Shown here one piece after another: positions 5,914 to 12,721 of a DNA stretch of 12,721 nt. Location of the stretch: assembly GCA_900759005.1 (NCBI GenBank), contig CAAEUQ010000138.1, forward strand, positions 1 to 12,721, given 5' to 3'. The position numbers and the translations under genes were made by a program. The notes below the pieces were generated by a model that did no database searches, was not told the origin of the DNA, and was given only the letters and a program-made list of their open reading frames with translations. Within the stretch, counting starts at the first letter, position 1, and each line of letters opens with the position of its first letter. The DNA comes from Clostridia bacterium. Its GTDB lineage: Bacteria > Bacillota > Clostridia > Christensenellales > Aristaeellaceae.

Positions 5914-8900
5914 CAGCCTTGGAGAACGCGGCGACCCCAGGAGAAGACGCGGTTGTAGTAGCCGCTCGCCAGCGTGCTGATAACTACCCTGCCCTGACCG
6001 GAGGACGCGTGAATGAAATAGCCCGCGCCCAGATAGATTCCCGCGTGATCGCTCAGATCGTTGTCGGAAATCGTGTTGAAGAATACCAGATCGCCGCGGC
6101 GCAGATCGGAGATCGATGTGATCTTCGGGTACGTGTTGTCGTAGCCCTGATCCACCGCGGAACGCTTCAACTTGATGCGCAGCTGCTTGAAGCAGTAGCA
6201 GGTGAAGCCCGTGCAGTCATACGAGGACGTGCCGTTTGCACCGTAAATGTACGGCTTGCCCAGCTGATTCTGTCCAATGTAAATCACGTATTCCAGCTTC
6301 GATGCGTCCGTTGAACCCGGAGAAGTCGTCGTCGACGCGAGCGACGAGGAAATCTTCGTCGAATTGTTCTGCTGATCGCCCGGATTGATAATCGGTACGC
6401 TCGATACGTCGCCCGGCGTCTTGCCCGACGGAATGGATACCGCCGAGGTCGAATACAGTTTGCGCAGCGTCGCCGCATCTGCGGAACCGGAATCGCTCAA
6501 ACCATTGCTCGCCTGGAAAATGCGCACCGCGTTGTACGTGTTCGTGCCGTAATCGCCATCCACGCTCGACGCCTTCGAAAGATACCCCAGCGCGTACAGG
6601 CGCAGCTGAATGTGGCTGACATTCTCGCCGGAGCTGCCGCGCGAATACGTCGAGGAAAGCACGCTGCTGACCGGCGCCTGACCGCCGTACAGCACGCGCA
6701 GCGTCGCTTCATCCGCTTCGCCGGTCGCGCTCATGCCGCACGCCGCCTGGAAGCGCTTTACGCTCGATACCGTGTAATCGTTGTACTTCGTGCCCGGCAC
6801 ACTGTCGAGATAGCCCAGAATCAGAAGCGCATTCTCGAGCTGCTTGACATCGCTGCCCGACGCACCGGAGCGCATCGGCGTGTAGCTGTTGCGGCTCAGC
6901 GCGTTTACCGGAATGAAGCCCGTGATCCCGTTCAGCTGAACATACGCCCATGTCGCATTGTAAGCGCCGACGGTGACATTCGTGCCAACCGGAACGGAAT
7001 AGTTGTTCGAACTGGTGGACGCGGAGGCATAAAATCGCGTGCCGGGCGCAATCACGGTCGCGTTGAATACCTCGTTTACATAGCCGTCCAGCGGGCTCTT
7101 CGTCGGCTCGGCGTTCGCCGGCGCAAGACCGGACACCTGGCAGAAGCCGTAAGCGCCATTCTTTTCAACCTGCGCCCAGCCGTCCGAAATTGCGATCACA
7201 TTCAGCGTCGTGCCCTTCGAGAGATAGCCGAAGCGGGTCGACGACGTGCTGGGATACTGGTACACCGCCAGAGAATCCGCAGTAACGACTGCCGGAATGG
7301 CGTTTCCGATGTCCGGCGTGGTTGTCGGCGCAGCGGTCGGCTCCGTGGTCGGCACGGAATCGCGCGGCATGAGCGCGGAGACTTCGCAGAATCCATACGC
7401 GCCGCCGCGACGGATGTACGCCCAGCCGCCGCTGACCTTCAGAACGTCAATTTCAACGCCCTTGCTCATCGTGCCCAGGTATTTGCCCGTCGCGCTCGGC
7501 AGGCTGTACACGCGCACGGAATCGGCAATTACCACCGCAGGGATTGCGGTTTCATCGCTCGGGTTCTGCGTAGGCGCGGGGGTGGGCACTTCGATTTCGC
7601 CCGGCGTAAGGTTGCTCACCTTGCAATAGCCGTTCGCGCCGTTCACCAGCACGTATGCCCATTCGCCCGAAATATTCAGCACCTGAAGCTTCGTGCCGAC
7701 GGCGAGGGCTACGCTTTCAGCATTCGTATTCGCCGCCGCATACAGCTTCGTATCCGTTCCGACGACGGTCGCCGGAATGGGCTCCGCGGTCGGCGCAGGG
7801 GTCGCGGTGGTTTCGGGCAGCATCGAATCCGGCGTAAGGATCGAGACCTTGCAGAACGCGTACGCGCCGCTGCGCTCGACATACGCCCAATCGCCGCTGA
7901 TCTGAACGACGTTGACCTTCGTGCCCACCGGAACGCTCAGCGAGTACGACGAGGTGCTGGGTGAGGCGTAAACCTTCGCGCGGGACGCGGTGACGGTCGC
8001 CGGAATCACGGTCGCCGTATTCTGCGTGGGCACGGGAGCCGCCGTCGGAGTCGGGGTTTGCAGATAGGAATCCGCCGCAAGGTTTGAAAGCTTGCAATAG
8101 GCGTAAATGCCGTTGTATTCAAGATAAGTCCAATCGCCGTTGATCTGAATGACGTTGACCTTCGAGCCGACCGCGATATCCATCGACGCGGAGGACGTAT
8201 CCGGCGAAACGTAAACTTTCGCGCCGGATACGGTCACGGTCGCGGGAATCGCATTGTCCAGAGAGGGTGCCTGCGTAGGCGCGGGAGTCGGGGTCGGCGT
8301 CGGGGTCGGCGTCGCAATCTGATCGAGATAGGAGTCCGCCGCGAGGTTTGAAAGCTTGCAATACGCGGGAACGCCGTTGACTTCAACATACGCCCAGCCC
8401 GCGTTGATCGCGCGGACGGTCACTTTCGTGCCCACCGGCGCATCGATCGACGTAGACGAGGTATCGGGCGAAACATAAAACTTCGCGCCGGATACGGTCA
8501 CGGTCGCGGGAATCGACACGGACGGCACGGTTTCGGGCGCCTTCGTCGGCTCCGGCTCGGACGCGCTTCTCAAATAGCTCGTGCGGATATACGCGACGTA
8601 AGGGCCGTTCGCAACCTCCGCCCAATCGCCGTAGCGGCGGATTTCGTAAAGCGTCATGCCCTTCGGAACGCGAATGGACGCAGCGGACGTACTCGGAGAC
8701 GCGTAAACGCTCGTACTTTCGGTCACGACGCGCGCGTTGTCGTCCCGCACCAGCGGCGTAAGCCCGCCGATCGACACAAAGCAGCCTGCGCCGTTATACA
8801 GAACCGCCGCCGCCGAACCGCTGTAGTCGACCACCTGAACGACCGCATACGCGTTCAGGCTGCCAATGCGGTTGGAGAGCGATGCGTCCGCGTAAGCAGC

Positions 8901-9032
8901 GAGGTTGTCCGGCCCGCTTACGTAGGCGTAAATACTCTCAGCGCTCGCAGGAACGATCAGGATCGACAGCGCGATCGCAATCATGATTCCAAGCGCCAGC
9001 GTTCTTTTTAACCTTTGAAAGCTCTTCTTCAT
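5913..9032 (-). CDS. Secreted cell-wall hydrolase: nine SH3b-like modules, two PG-binding modules, NlpC/P60
   Basis: This encodes 1039 residues. I chose the ATG at 9032, with AAGGAG (9044-9039 on the minus strand) six bases upstream; the longer GTG start at 9107 lies within the likely promoter. A signal peptide covers residues 1-31 (basic KKSFQRLKR, hydrophobic core, ASA|ES cleavage). Nine SH3b-like modules follow, roughly at 32-95, 101-155, 174-235, 261-324, 342-404, 418-478, 496-556, 578-638 and 655-715; most have the pattern AxVYxSPSTSS, VGTKVxV, WAYVxxNG, YCKVSxL. Thr/Pro linkers lie between several of them (for example 241-256). Two peptidoglycan_binding_1 modules lie at about 720-783 and 797-861. 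The NlpC/P60 domain (about 912-1037) has Cys940 in YDCTGFTCYCF, His996 in DHAGIYLG and His1008 in YFIHASS, a complete Cys/His/His catalytic set. The family cleaves peptide stems of peptidoglycan, usually after D-iGlu. The module number is unusually high. Confidence 0.95.
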   Translation of the reverse strand: MKKSFQRLKRTLALGIMIAIALSILIVPASAESIYAYVSGPDNLAAYADASLSNRIGSLNAYAVVQVVDYSGSAAAVLYNGAGCFVSIGGLTPLVRDDNARVVTESTSVYASPSTSAASIRVPKGMTLYEIRRYGDWAEVANGPYVAYIRTSYLRSASEPEPTKAPETVPSVSIPATVTVSGAKFYVSPDTSSTSIDAPVGTKVTVRAINAGWAYVEVNGVPAYCKLSNLAADSYLDQIATPTPTPTPTPAPTQAPSLDNAIPATVTVSGAKVYVSPDTSSASMDIAVGSKVNVIQINGDWTYLEYNGIYAYCKLSNLAADSYLQTPTPTAAPVPTQNTATVIPATVTASRAKVYASPSTSSYSLSVPVGTKVNVVQISGDWAYVERSGAYAFCKVSILTPDSMLPETTATPAPTAEPIPATVVGTDTKLYAAANTNAESVALAVGTKLQVLNISGEWAYVLVNGANGYCKVSNLTPGEIEVPTPAPTQNPSDETAIPAVVIADSVRVYSLPSATGKYLGTMSKGVEIDVLKVSGGWAYIRRGGAYGFCEVSALMPRDSVPTTEPTAAPTTTPDIGNAIPAVVTADSLAVYQYPSTSSTRFGYLSKGTTLNVIAISDGWAQVEKNGAYGFCQVSGLAPANAEPTKSPLDGYVNEVFNATVIAPGTRFYASASTSSNNYSVPVGTNVTVGAYNATWAYVQLNGITGFIPVNALSRNSYTPMRSGASGSDVKQLENALLILGYLDSVPGTKYNDYTVSSVKRFQAACGMSATGEADEATLRVLYGGQAPVSSVLSSTYSRGSSGENVSHIQLRLYALGYLSKASSVDGDYGTNTYNAVRIFQASNGLSDSGSADAATLRKLYSTSAVSIPSGKTPGDVSSVPIINPGDQQNNSTKISSSLASTTTSPGSTDASKLEYVIYIGQNQLGKPYIYGANGTSSYDCTGFTCYCFKQLRIKLKRSAVDQGYDNTYPKITSISDLRRGDLVFFNTISDNDLSDHAGIYLGAGYFIHASSGQGRVVISTLASGYYNRVFSWGRRVLQG

Positions 9033-9095
9033 CGTTTTCTCCTTCGGTCTGCGCGCGGGTAAACGCATCTCATCCGCGCCTTTTGGGCGTAAAAC

Positions 9096-9101
9096 AGTAT
9101 A
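9096..9101 (-). promoter_or_regulatory. Probable -10 element for the NlpC/P60 gene
   Basis: On the minus strand TATACT (9101-9096) lies about 64 bases upstream of the ATG, within an AT-rich 100-bp stretch. No good -35 hexamer is seen at 16-18 bases spacing (ATATTT at 17), so the promoter may need an activator or an extended element. The 9033-9209 interval holds no clear terminator for the upstream transporter gene, and some read-through is possible. Confidence 0.4.
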
Positions 9102-9209
9102 TTTCACGCGTATGTTATAAATATTTCGCCGTATACCGCCGAATTCCTGCTAACCTGAAATGTAAAATATACGAAAAAGAATCAGTTTTGAAATACTTTT
9201 GAAATATCT

Positions 9210-10379
9210 TCAGGCGTAGGGGCGGTCGATCGTGACGGCGACGTCGAGGTCATCCCGCTTTTTCAGAATGATATTTTTAATTTTCAGGATAATCTCCTGA
9301 TCGCTCAAATGCACATCCAGCGGAATTACCGCATCGAACAGCACCTTCGTGCGAACGGAGCCGGGCACCATTCGGAAATCGTGAATTGTGATTCCCGGCG
9401 CGAGGTTTTCGGTCAGCAGGCGCACAATCTCGGCTTTCGTGGTGTTGACGAGCAAATCGTCGGTCGCGACCGGATCCATGTGAATCACGGCGTGGCAGTC
9501 CAGCTCCGTAGAGAGGCGGCGCTCGATCAGGTCGATCGCATCGTGAATTTCCATGAGGTCGCCGTCGGCGGGCACCTCGGCGTGCAGCGATATCATGCGC
9601 CTGCCCGCGCCGTAATCGTGAACGACCAGATCGTGATAGCCGGTCACGACCGGATATTCGGAGAGGATTTCCCCCACGCGGCGGATGAATTCCGGATCGG
9701 GCGGATTGCCGAGCAGCGGATCGATCGTGTCCTTCGCGGCGGAAAGGCCGGTATACAGAATCAGCAGCGAAACGACGATGCCGGCGTATGCGTCGATATT
9801 CAAGCCGAAAAACCTCCCGATCAGCGCGCTCGCGAGTACCGCGGAGGTAGCGACCGCGTCGCTCAGGCTGTCCATCGCCGTCGCGCGCATCGAAACGGAC
9901 TGAATCTTCTTTCCGATCGAGCGGTTGTATGCCGCCATATAGATTTTCACCAGAATCGACGCGGCGAGCACAAGCGCCGTCGCGTTCGTGAATTCGACCG
10001 GTTCGGGCTTAAAGATCTTGATGATGGATTCCTTTGCGAGATCAAAGCCCATCAGCATGATGATCAGCGCGACGATCAGACCGGAAATGTACTCCGCACG
10101 GCCGTGACCGAACGGATGCTCGCCGTCGCCGCGCTTTCCGGCAACCCTGAAGCCCACGAGCGTAATGATCGACGAGCCCGCGTCGGACAGATTGTTCAGC
10201 GCATCGGCGGTGGCGGCAATCGATCCGGTCGCAAAGCCGACCAGCCCCTTCCCCAGCGCCAGCAGCAAATTCAGCGCCACGCCGACTACGCTCGCCAGCG
10301 TGCCGTAGCGCTCGCGAACCTTGGGATCGGCGGTATTCTGCCGGTCCTTAATGAATAAGCGCGCCAGAAGGCGGAGCAT
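9210..10379 (-). CDS. Cation diffusion facilitator (CDF) divalent-metal exporter, possibly Mn2+-type
   Basis: This encodes 389 residues. I chose the ATG at 10379, with GGAGG (10391-10387) seven bases upstream; the earlier in-frame ATGs at 10397 and 10385 precede or touch that site. About six membrane helices occupy residues 28-210, followed by a cytoplasmic CDF C-terminal domain and an extra C-terminal extension (about 300-389) with a second ferredoxin-like pattern. Family marks include ADALNNLSDAGSS (58-70), GEHPFGHGRAEY (86-97) and AMDSLSDAVATSAV (168-181). The metal-site pairs read N62-x3-D66 in helix 2 and D170-x3-D174 in helix 5. Zn2+-type members carry a His in this site, while Mn2+-type members such as MntE, as I recall, use Asn/Asp plus Asp/Asp. 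It is transcribed divergently from the GH127-like gene. Family certain; substrate inferred. Confidence 0.93.
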   Translation of the reverse strand: MLRLLARLFIKDRQNTADPKVRERYGTLASVVGVALNLLLALGKGLVGFATGSIAATADALNNLSDAGSSIITLVGFRVAGKRGDGEHPFGHGRAEYISGLIVALIIMLMGFDLAKESIIKIFKPEPVEFTNATALVLAASILVKIYMAAYNRSIGKKIQSVSMRATAMDSLSDAVATSAVLASALIGRFFGLNIDAYAGIVVSLLILYTGLSAAKDTIDPLLGNPPDPEFIRRVGEILSEYPVVTGYHDLVVHDYGAGRRMISLHAEVPADGDLMEIHDAIDLIERRLSTELDCHAVIHMDPVATDDLLVNTTKAEIVRLLTENLAPGITIHDFRMVPGSVRTKVLFDAVIPLDVHLSDQEIILKIKNIILKKRDDLDVAVTIDRPYA

Positions 10380-10417
10380 AAACATTCCTCCAGACATCGA
10401 TGGTTTTACCCTATTCT

Positions 10418-10470
10418 ATGCGCGAAAGCGGAATTTCGCTTCTATTATTATAGCATGAACTTTCGCGCAT
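10418..10470. promoter_or_regulatory. 11-bp inverted repeat in the divergent control region (candidate operator)
   Basis: ATGCGCGAAAG (10418-10428) and CTTTCGCGCAT (10460-10470) are perfect reverse complements with centres 42 bp apart, close to four helical turns. The right arm fills the end of the spacer next to the -35 of the transporter promoter, and the left arm lies just downstream of its expected start. A smaller interrupted palindrome, AAGCG-(6)-CGCTT, lies at 10426-10441 between them. The arms straddle the promoter, so most of the structure would not be in the transcript; this fits a DNA-binding site better than an RNA hairpin. Confidence 0.55.
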
Positions 10471-10475
10471 GTCCA
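10447..10475 (-). promoter_or_regulatory. Promoter for the CDF transporter gene
   Basis: On the minus strand, TGGACA (10475-10470) and a perfect TATAAT (10452-10447) are separated by 17 bases. The expected start is near 10440, giving a leader of about 60 bases. Confidence 0.75.
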
Positions 10476-10486
10476 ACGACAATGAA

Positions 10487-10515
10487 TTGACAGACGTTTT
10501 AAGGTTTGATACAAT
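10487..10515 (+). promoter_or_regulatory. Promoter for the GH127-like gene
   Basis: A perfect -35 TTGACA (10487-10492) and TACAAT (10510-10515) are separated by 17 bases, giving a leader of about 17 bases before the ATG at 10538. Its -35 lies 12 bases from the divergent promoter's -35, so the two promoters are back to back. Confidence 0.8.
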
Positions 10516-10537
10516 CATTGCGAAAGGCGGGAAAAAC

Positions 10538-12193
10538 ATGAACAAAAGGGCGATCGATTACGCGCTGAACGCGCCGACGGGCGGCGTTTCGCTCACCGGC
10601 GGGCGGTTCCTGCGCGCGTTTGAAAACAATATTGCATTTCTGAAGGGGTTTGACGTGAACCGGATGCTGTACTGGTTCCGCGTGCATGCGGGAAAGCCCG
10701 CGCCGGGCGCGCCGTACGCGGCGGGCGACGGTCATTTTGAAAACAATCTCCACGGGCAGACCGCCGGCGAATTCCTGATGGGCGCGGGCGCGACGCTCTG
10801 GTGGCGCGAGGATCGGGCGCTGCGCGAAAAGGTGCGCGCGGTGATCTCAGAGCTGAATCAATACAGGGAGCCGGACGGTTTCCTTCTTCCGGTCGACCGC
10901 GACACGTTTTTAACAAAGGAATACCCGAATTACACGCGCGCATGGCTCACGTTCGGCTTATTGGACGCGGGCGCGGCGGGCGAATCGGACGCGTATCGGC
11001 TCGCGCGCGGCATGGGCGACGCATTCAACGAAAGCGAAGTGCTGCCCTATGTGAAGGATCTGAACCTCGGCTTTCAGGGCATTCTCGCAAACACCCGGCT
11101 TTATGATTCGCCGGTGGGCGTTGAAAAGGATATTGAAATCGCGATGCGCTATTATCAGGAGGACTGGTGGCTCGACTGGCTGATTCGCCGCCAGCAGCGC
11201 GCGATTTACATGCATCCCGGCAACCATCCGCATTCGACGCTGCTGACCTCCCTCGAGGGCTATCTCGATCTGTATCGCTTTACCGGCAAAGCGCGCTATT
11301 TGAGCGCCGTGAAGAACGCGCTTTCGATGTATGAGGAGAAATGGCAGCACGTCGGCGGCGGCATCAATATGTGCGAAAACGACGCTTATTACCCGGGCTG
11401 CAACTGGCTTTCGCCGAATCACAATTACAACGAGCTGTGCTCGACGAACTTCTGGGTGCTGCTCAACCAGCGAATGCACCTTCTGGAGCCGGACGACGCG
11501 CATTATGTGGACGAAATGGAGAATTCGCTCTATAATGTGCTGCTCGCGGCGCAGGTCGGCAGCCGTGGATACCACTATCTGAATTTTCTTCAGCGAACGA
11601 AGGACTGGCGCTATCTCGATCGTGCTACGTGCTGCGCGGCGCTCGGCTGCCGGCTGACAGCGCTTCTGCCGCAATTCCTGTATTCGTATTCGGAGGATAC
11701 GGTTTCCGTGGACATTTACGCGCCGAGCGTTGCGCATTTGCCGAACGGCGCGGCAATTGAGGTGGAAACCGAACTGCCGGACGGCGAAAACACGATCGTC
11801 CGCGTGCTGGAAACGGCAAAGCCGATCACATTAAAATTGCGCATACCGCGCTGGACGGAAGGCGGCGGGCGATACGAAATTCACGAAAACGTGCGGGCGG
11901 GCGCGGAATTCAGGCTGCGCTTCCCGATGCGTTTCCGCGCGACGAAATATACCGGCGGCGAAGAAATCGCGGGCAAGGAGCGCTGGGCGATCGAGCGCGG
12001 GCCGCTGCTGTACGCCGTGCTGGGCGCGCCGAACCCGCTCACGCTGCGCTTCAATCCTGAAAGTGCGGACGAATGGCTGATTCCGCAGGGCAACCGCCTG
12101 CGCATTCGCGGCGATGATTGCCACGAATACCGCGCCTATCTCGATATTGACGACGAACCGTTCGACGTTTATCCGATTGTCGAGCGAGGGTAA
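10538..12193 (+). CDS. GH127-like (DUF1680) beta-L-arabinofuranosidase-type glycoside hydrolase
   Basis: This encodes 551 residues, somewhat shorter than typical GH127 enzymes. I chose the ATG at 10538 (AAAGGCGGG at 10523-10531, a mediocre site); the in-frame ATG at 10469 lies upstream of the promoter. There is no signal peptide, so it acts in the cytoplasm on imported oligosaccharides. The N-terminal two-thirds is an alpha/alpha-toroid, with HGQTAGEFL (72-80), REPDGFLLP (110-118) and MHPGNHPHSTLL (225-236). Known GH127 members (HypBA1) use a Zn-bound Cys nucleophile. The matching residues here are E299 and C301 in NELCSTNFW and the C365-C366 pair in DRATCCAALGC; E280 in MCENDAYYPG is the likely acid/base. 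The C-terminal beta domain carries the family mark ERGPLLYAV (486-494). Substrate is inferred from the family only. No transporter or sugar regulator lies next to it, and a terminator follows about 180 bases later. Confidence 0.88.
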   Translation: MNKRAIDYALNAPTGGVSLTGGRFLRAFENNIAFLKGFDVNRMLYWFRVHAGKPAPGAPYAAGDGHFENNLHGQTAGEFLMGAGATLWWREDRALREKVRAVISELNQYREPDGFLLPVDRDTFLTKEYPNYTRAWLTFGLLDAGAAGESDAYRLARGMGDAFNESEVLPYVKDLNLGFQGILANTRLYDSPVGVEKDIEIAMRYYQEDWWLDWLIRRQQRAIYMHPGNHPHSTLLTSLEGYLDLYRFTGKARYLSAVKNALSMYEEKWQHVGGGINMCENDAYYPGCNWLSPNHNYNELCSTNFWVLLNQRMHLLEPDDAHYVDEMENSLYNVLLAAQVGSRGYHYLNFLQRTKDWRYLDRATCCAALGCRLTALLPQFLYSYSEDTVSVDIYAPSVAHLPNGAAIEVETELPDGENTIVRVLETAKPITLKLRIPRWTEGGGRYEIHENVRAGAEFRLRFPMRFRATKYTGGEEIAGKERWAIERGPLLYAVLGAPNPLTLRFNPESADEWLIPQGNRLRIRGDDCHEYRAYLDIDDEPFDVYPIVERG

Positions 12194-12372
12194 GCGCGGA
12201 AAAAACAGTATTCGCGGCGCAATATGTCCCTGTGCAATCTGCGAGAAGAAGTACAGTGCGATTTCTAAATCCGGTTCACGACGCGGCGGATTGTTTGCGG
12301 CGATTCGCCCGTCCGATCGCGCGCCAACGGCTTTTGCGGCGCTTAGGTATGGTTTGTCCGTGCAATTTTTAG

Positions 12373-12409
12373 AAAAAGCGGTGCGATTCCTTCAGCGGCG
12401 TCGTTTTTT
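12373..12409 (+). terminator. Candidate terminator after the GH127-like gene
   Basis: AAAAAGCGGTGC (12373-12384) can pair with GCGTCGTTTTTT (12398-12409) over 12 positions including three G-U pairs, and the right arm ends in six T. It is weaker than the other terminators in the window and lies 180 bases after the stop codon. The intervening 12194-12372 holds no gene or other signal that I can support. Confidence 0.4.
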
Positions 12410-12434
12410 ATTGGGCTCTCTCCTTCAGCCATTC

Positions 12435-12461
12435 ACCCAATCGGACTGCGGCGCATAGGAT
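12435..12461 (+). promoter_or_regulatory. Possible late-sporulation (sigma-K-like) promoter
   Basis: AC at 12435-12436 and CATAGGAT at 12454-12461 are separated by 17 bases. This fits the Bacillus subtilis sigma-K pattern of AC, 16-17 bases, CATANNNTA, with G in place of the last A. No sigma-A promoter is evident upstream of the gene at 12495. The pattern is short, so confidence is limited. Confidence 0.3.
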
Positions 12462-12494
12462 GCGGTGAACCTGAATGAAAGGAGCAATCCATTT

Positions 12495-12721
12495 ATGGCG
12501 AACTGTCATTCCAACTGCGGCTGCTCGCGCGGCTGCGGCACGCTGAACAGCGTTTACTATCGCAATTATCCGTACTACACCGGCCCGTGCCCGTCCGTCG
12601 GGTGTGGATGCTGCCCGGGCGATTACCCGCCGCCGATCGTGCCGGAACCTGCGCCGATGGGCGCAATCGGCTCGTTTTACGCGGTCGGCCCCTTAACGGT
12701 GGCAGCGGGCGGCGCGGTGCC
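12495..12721 (+). CDS. Cys-rich protein with BclA-like domain start, 3' end outside window (possible spore-surface protein)
   Basis: The ATG at 12495 follows AAAGGAG (12478-12484). The frame stays open to the end of the window (75 full codons), so the gene is cut by the boundary. The first 40 residues hold eight Cys (positions 4, 8, 10, 14, 32, 37, 39 and 40), with Gly and Tyr, then a Pro-rich stretch (45-54). The segment after it, GAIGSFYAVGPLTVAAGGAV (56-75), resembles the start of the C-terminal (TNF-like/BclA-type) domain of clostridial collagen-like and exosporium proteins, which often read as FYN...Q.VAAGG.IP. A Cys-rich head would allow cross-linking into a spore coat or exosporium. 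Alternatives are a metal-binding or other surface protein. No signal peptide is present, as expected for spore-surface proteins made in the mother cell. Confidence 0.65.
   Translation, partial: MANCHSNCGCSRGCGTLNSVYYRNYPYYTGPCPSVGCGCCPGDYPPPIVPEPAPMGAIGSFYAVGPLTVAAGGAV

Noticed and set aside
6612..7964. 450-codon plus-strand ORF opposite the NlpC/P60 gene
   Set aside because: Antisense shadow: the minus-strand protein has a signal peptide, recognisable modules and catalytic residues.
9033..9209. c-di-AMP (ydaO) riboswitch upstream of the NlpC/P60 gene
   Set aside because: Such riboswitches often precede wall hydrolases, but the leader here is only about 60 bases and shows no matching structure.
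9309..10358. 349-codon plus-strand ORF opposite the CDF gene
   Set aside because: Antisense shadow; the minus-strand product is a textbook CDF protein.
12114..12458. 114-codon plus-strand ORF overlapping the 3' end of the GH127-like gene
   Set aside because: It starts out of frame inside that gene, has no ribosome binding site or recognisable motif, and covers the candidate terminator.

Overview
The window looks like chromosome from a GC-rich, Gram-positive, probably spore-forming member of the Clostridia, likely an uncultured gut-type lineage. Three things suggest this: strong AGGAGG-type ribosome binding sites with sigma-A promoters, a secreted SH3b/NlpC-P60 wall hydrolase with Thr/Pro linkers, and a Cys-rich protein start resembling clostridial spore-surface proteins. 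This is inference. There is no rRNA, tRNA or other taxonomic marker in the window, and no transposase, phage gene or CRISPR array.

Layout. Positions 1-261 hold a modular array of perfect palindromes in an intergenic region. Positions 335-1484 hold two small membrane-anchored proteins of unknown function whose genes overlap, ended by a clear terminator. Positions 1589-3607 form a two-gene operon: a protein with the fold of the tagaturonate reductase / long-chain mannitol dehydrogenase family but without its catalytic residues, then a YigZ/IMPACT protein. Positions 3713-5281 encode a membrane-anchored coiled-coil protein with six nearly identical 14-residue repeats, followed by a strong terminator.

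Positions 5333-5912 lie between convergent genes. They hold a low-GC stretch with a possible decayed copy of the coiled-coil protein's C-terminus, then a second copy of the palindrome array. This array abuts the stop codon of the next gene. Positions 5913-9032 (minus strand) encode a 1039-residue secreted hydrolase: nine SH3b-like modules, two peptidoglycan-binding modules and an NlpC/P60 catalytic domain. Positions 9210-10379 (minus) encode a cation diffusion facilitator with an Asn/Asp + Asp/Asp metal site. It is divergent from 10538-12193 (plus), a cytoplasmic GH127-like beta-L-arabinofuranosidase. A perfect 11-bp inverted repeat lies in the divergent control region. From 12495 a Cys-rich, possibly spore-surface protein runs off the window.

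The genes do not form one pathway. Two of the longest proteins (coiled-coil and NlpC/P60) are envelope proteins; the others are housekeeping or single metabolic genes. The most unusual content is the paired palindrome arrays. Their stems differ between copies by fully compensated base changes while their loops stay constant, which implies a selected folded structure. The catalytically degenerate UxaB-like protein comes next.
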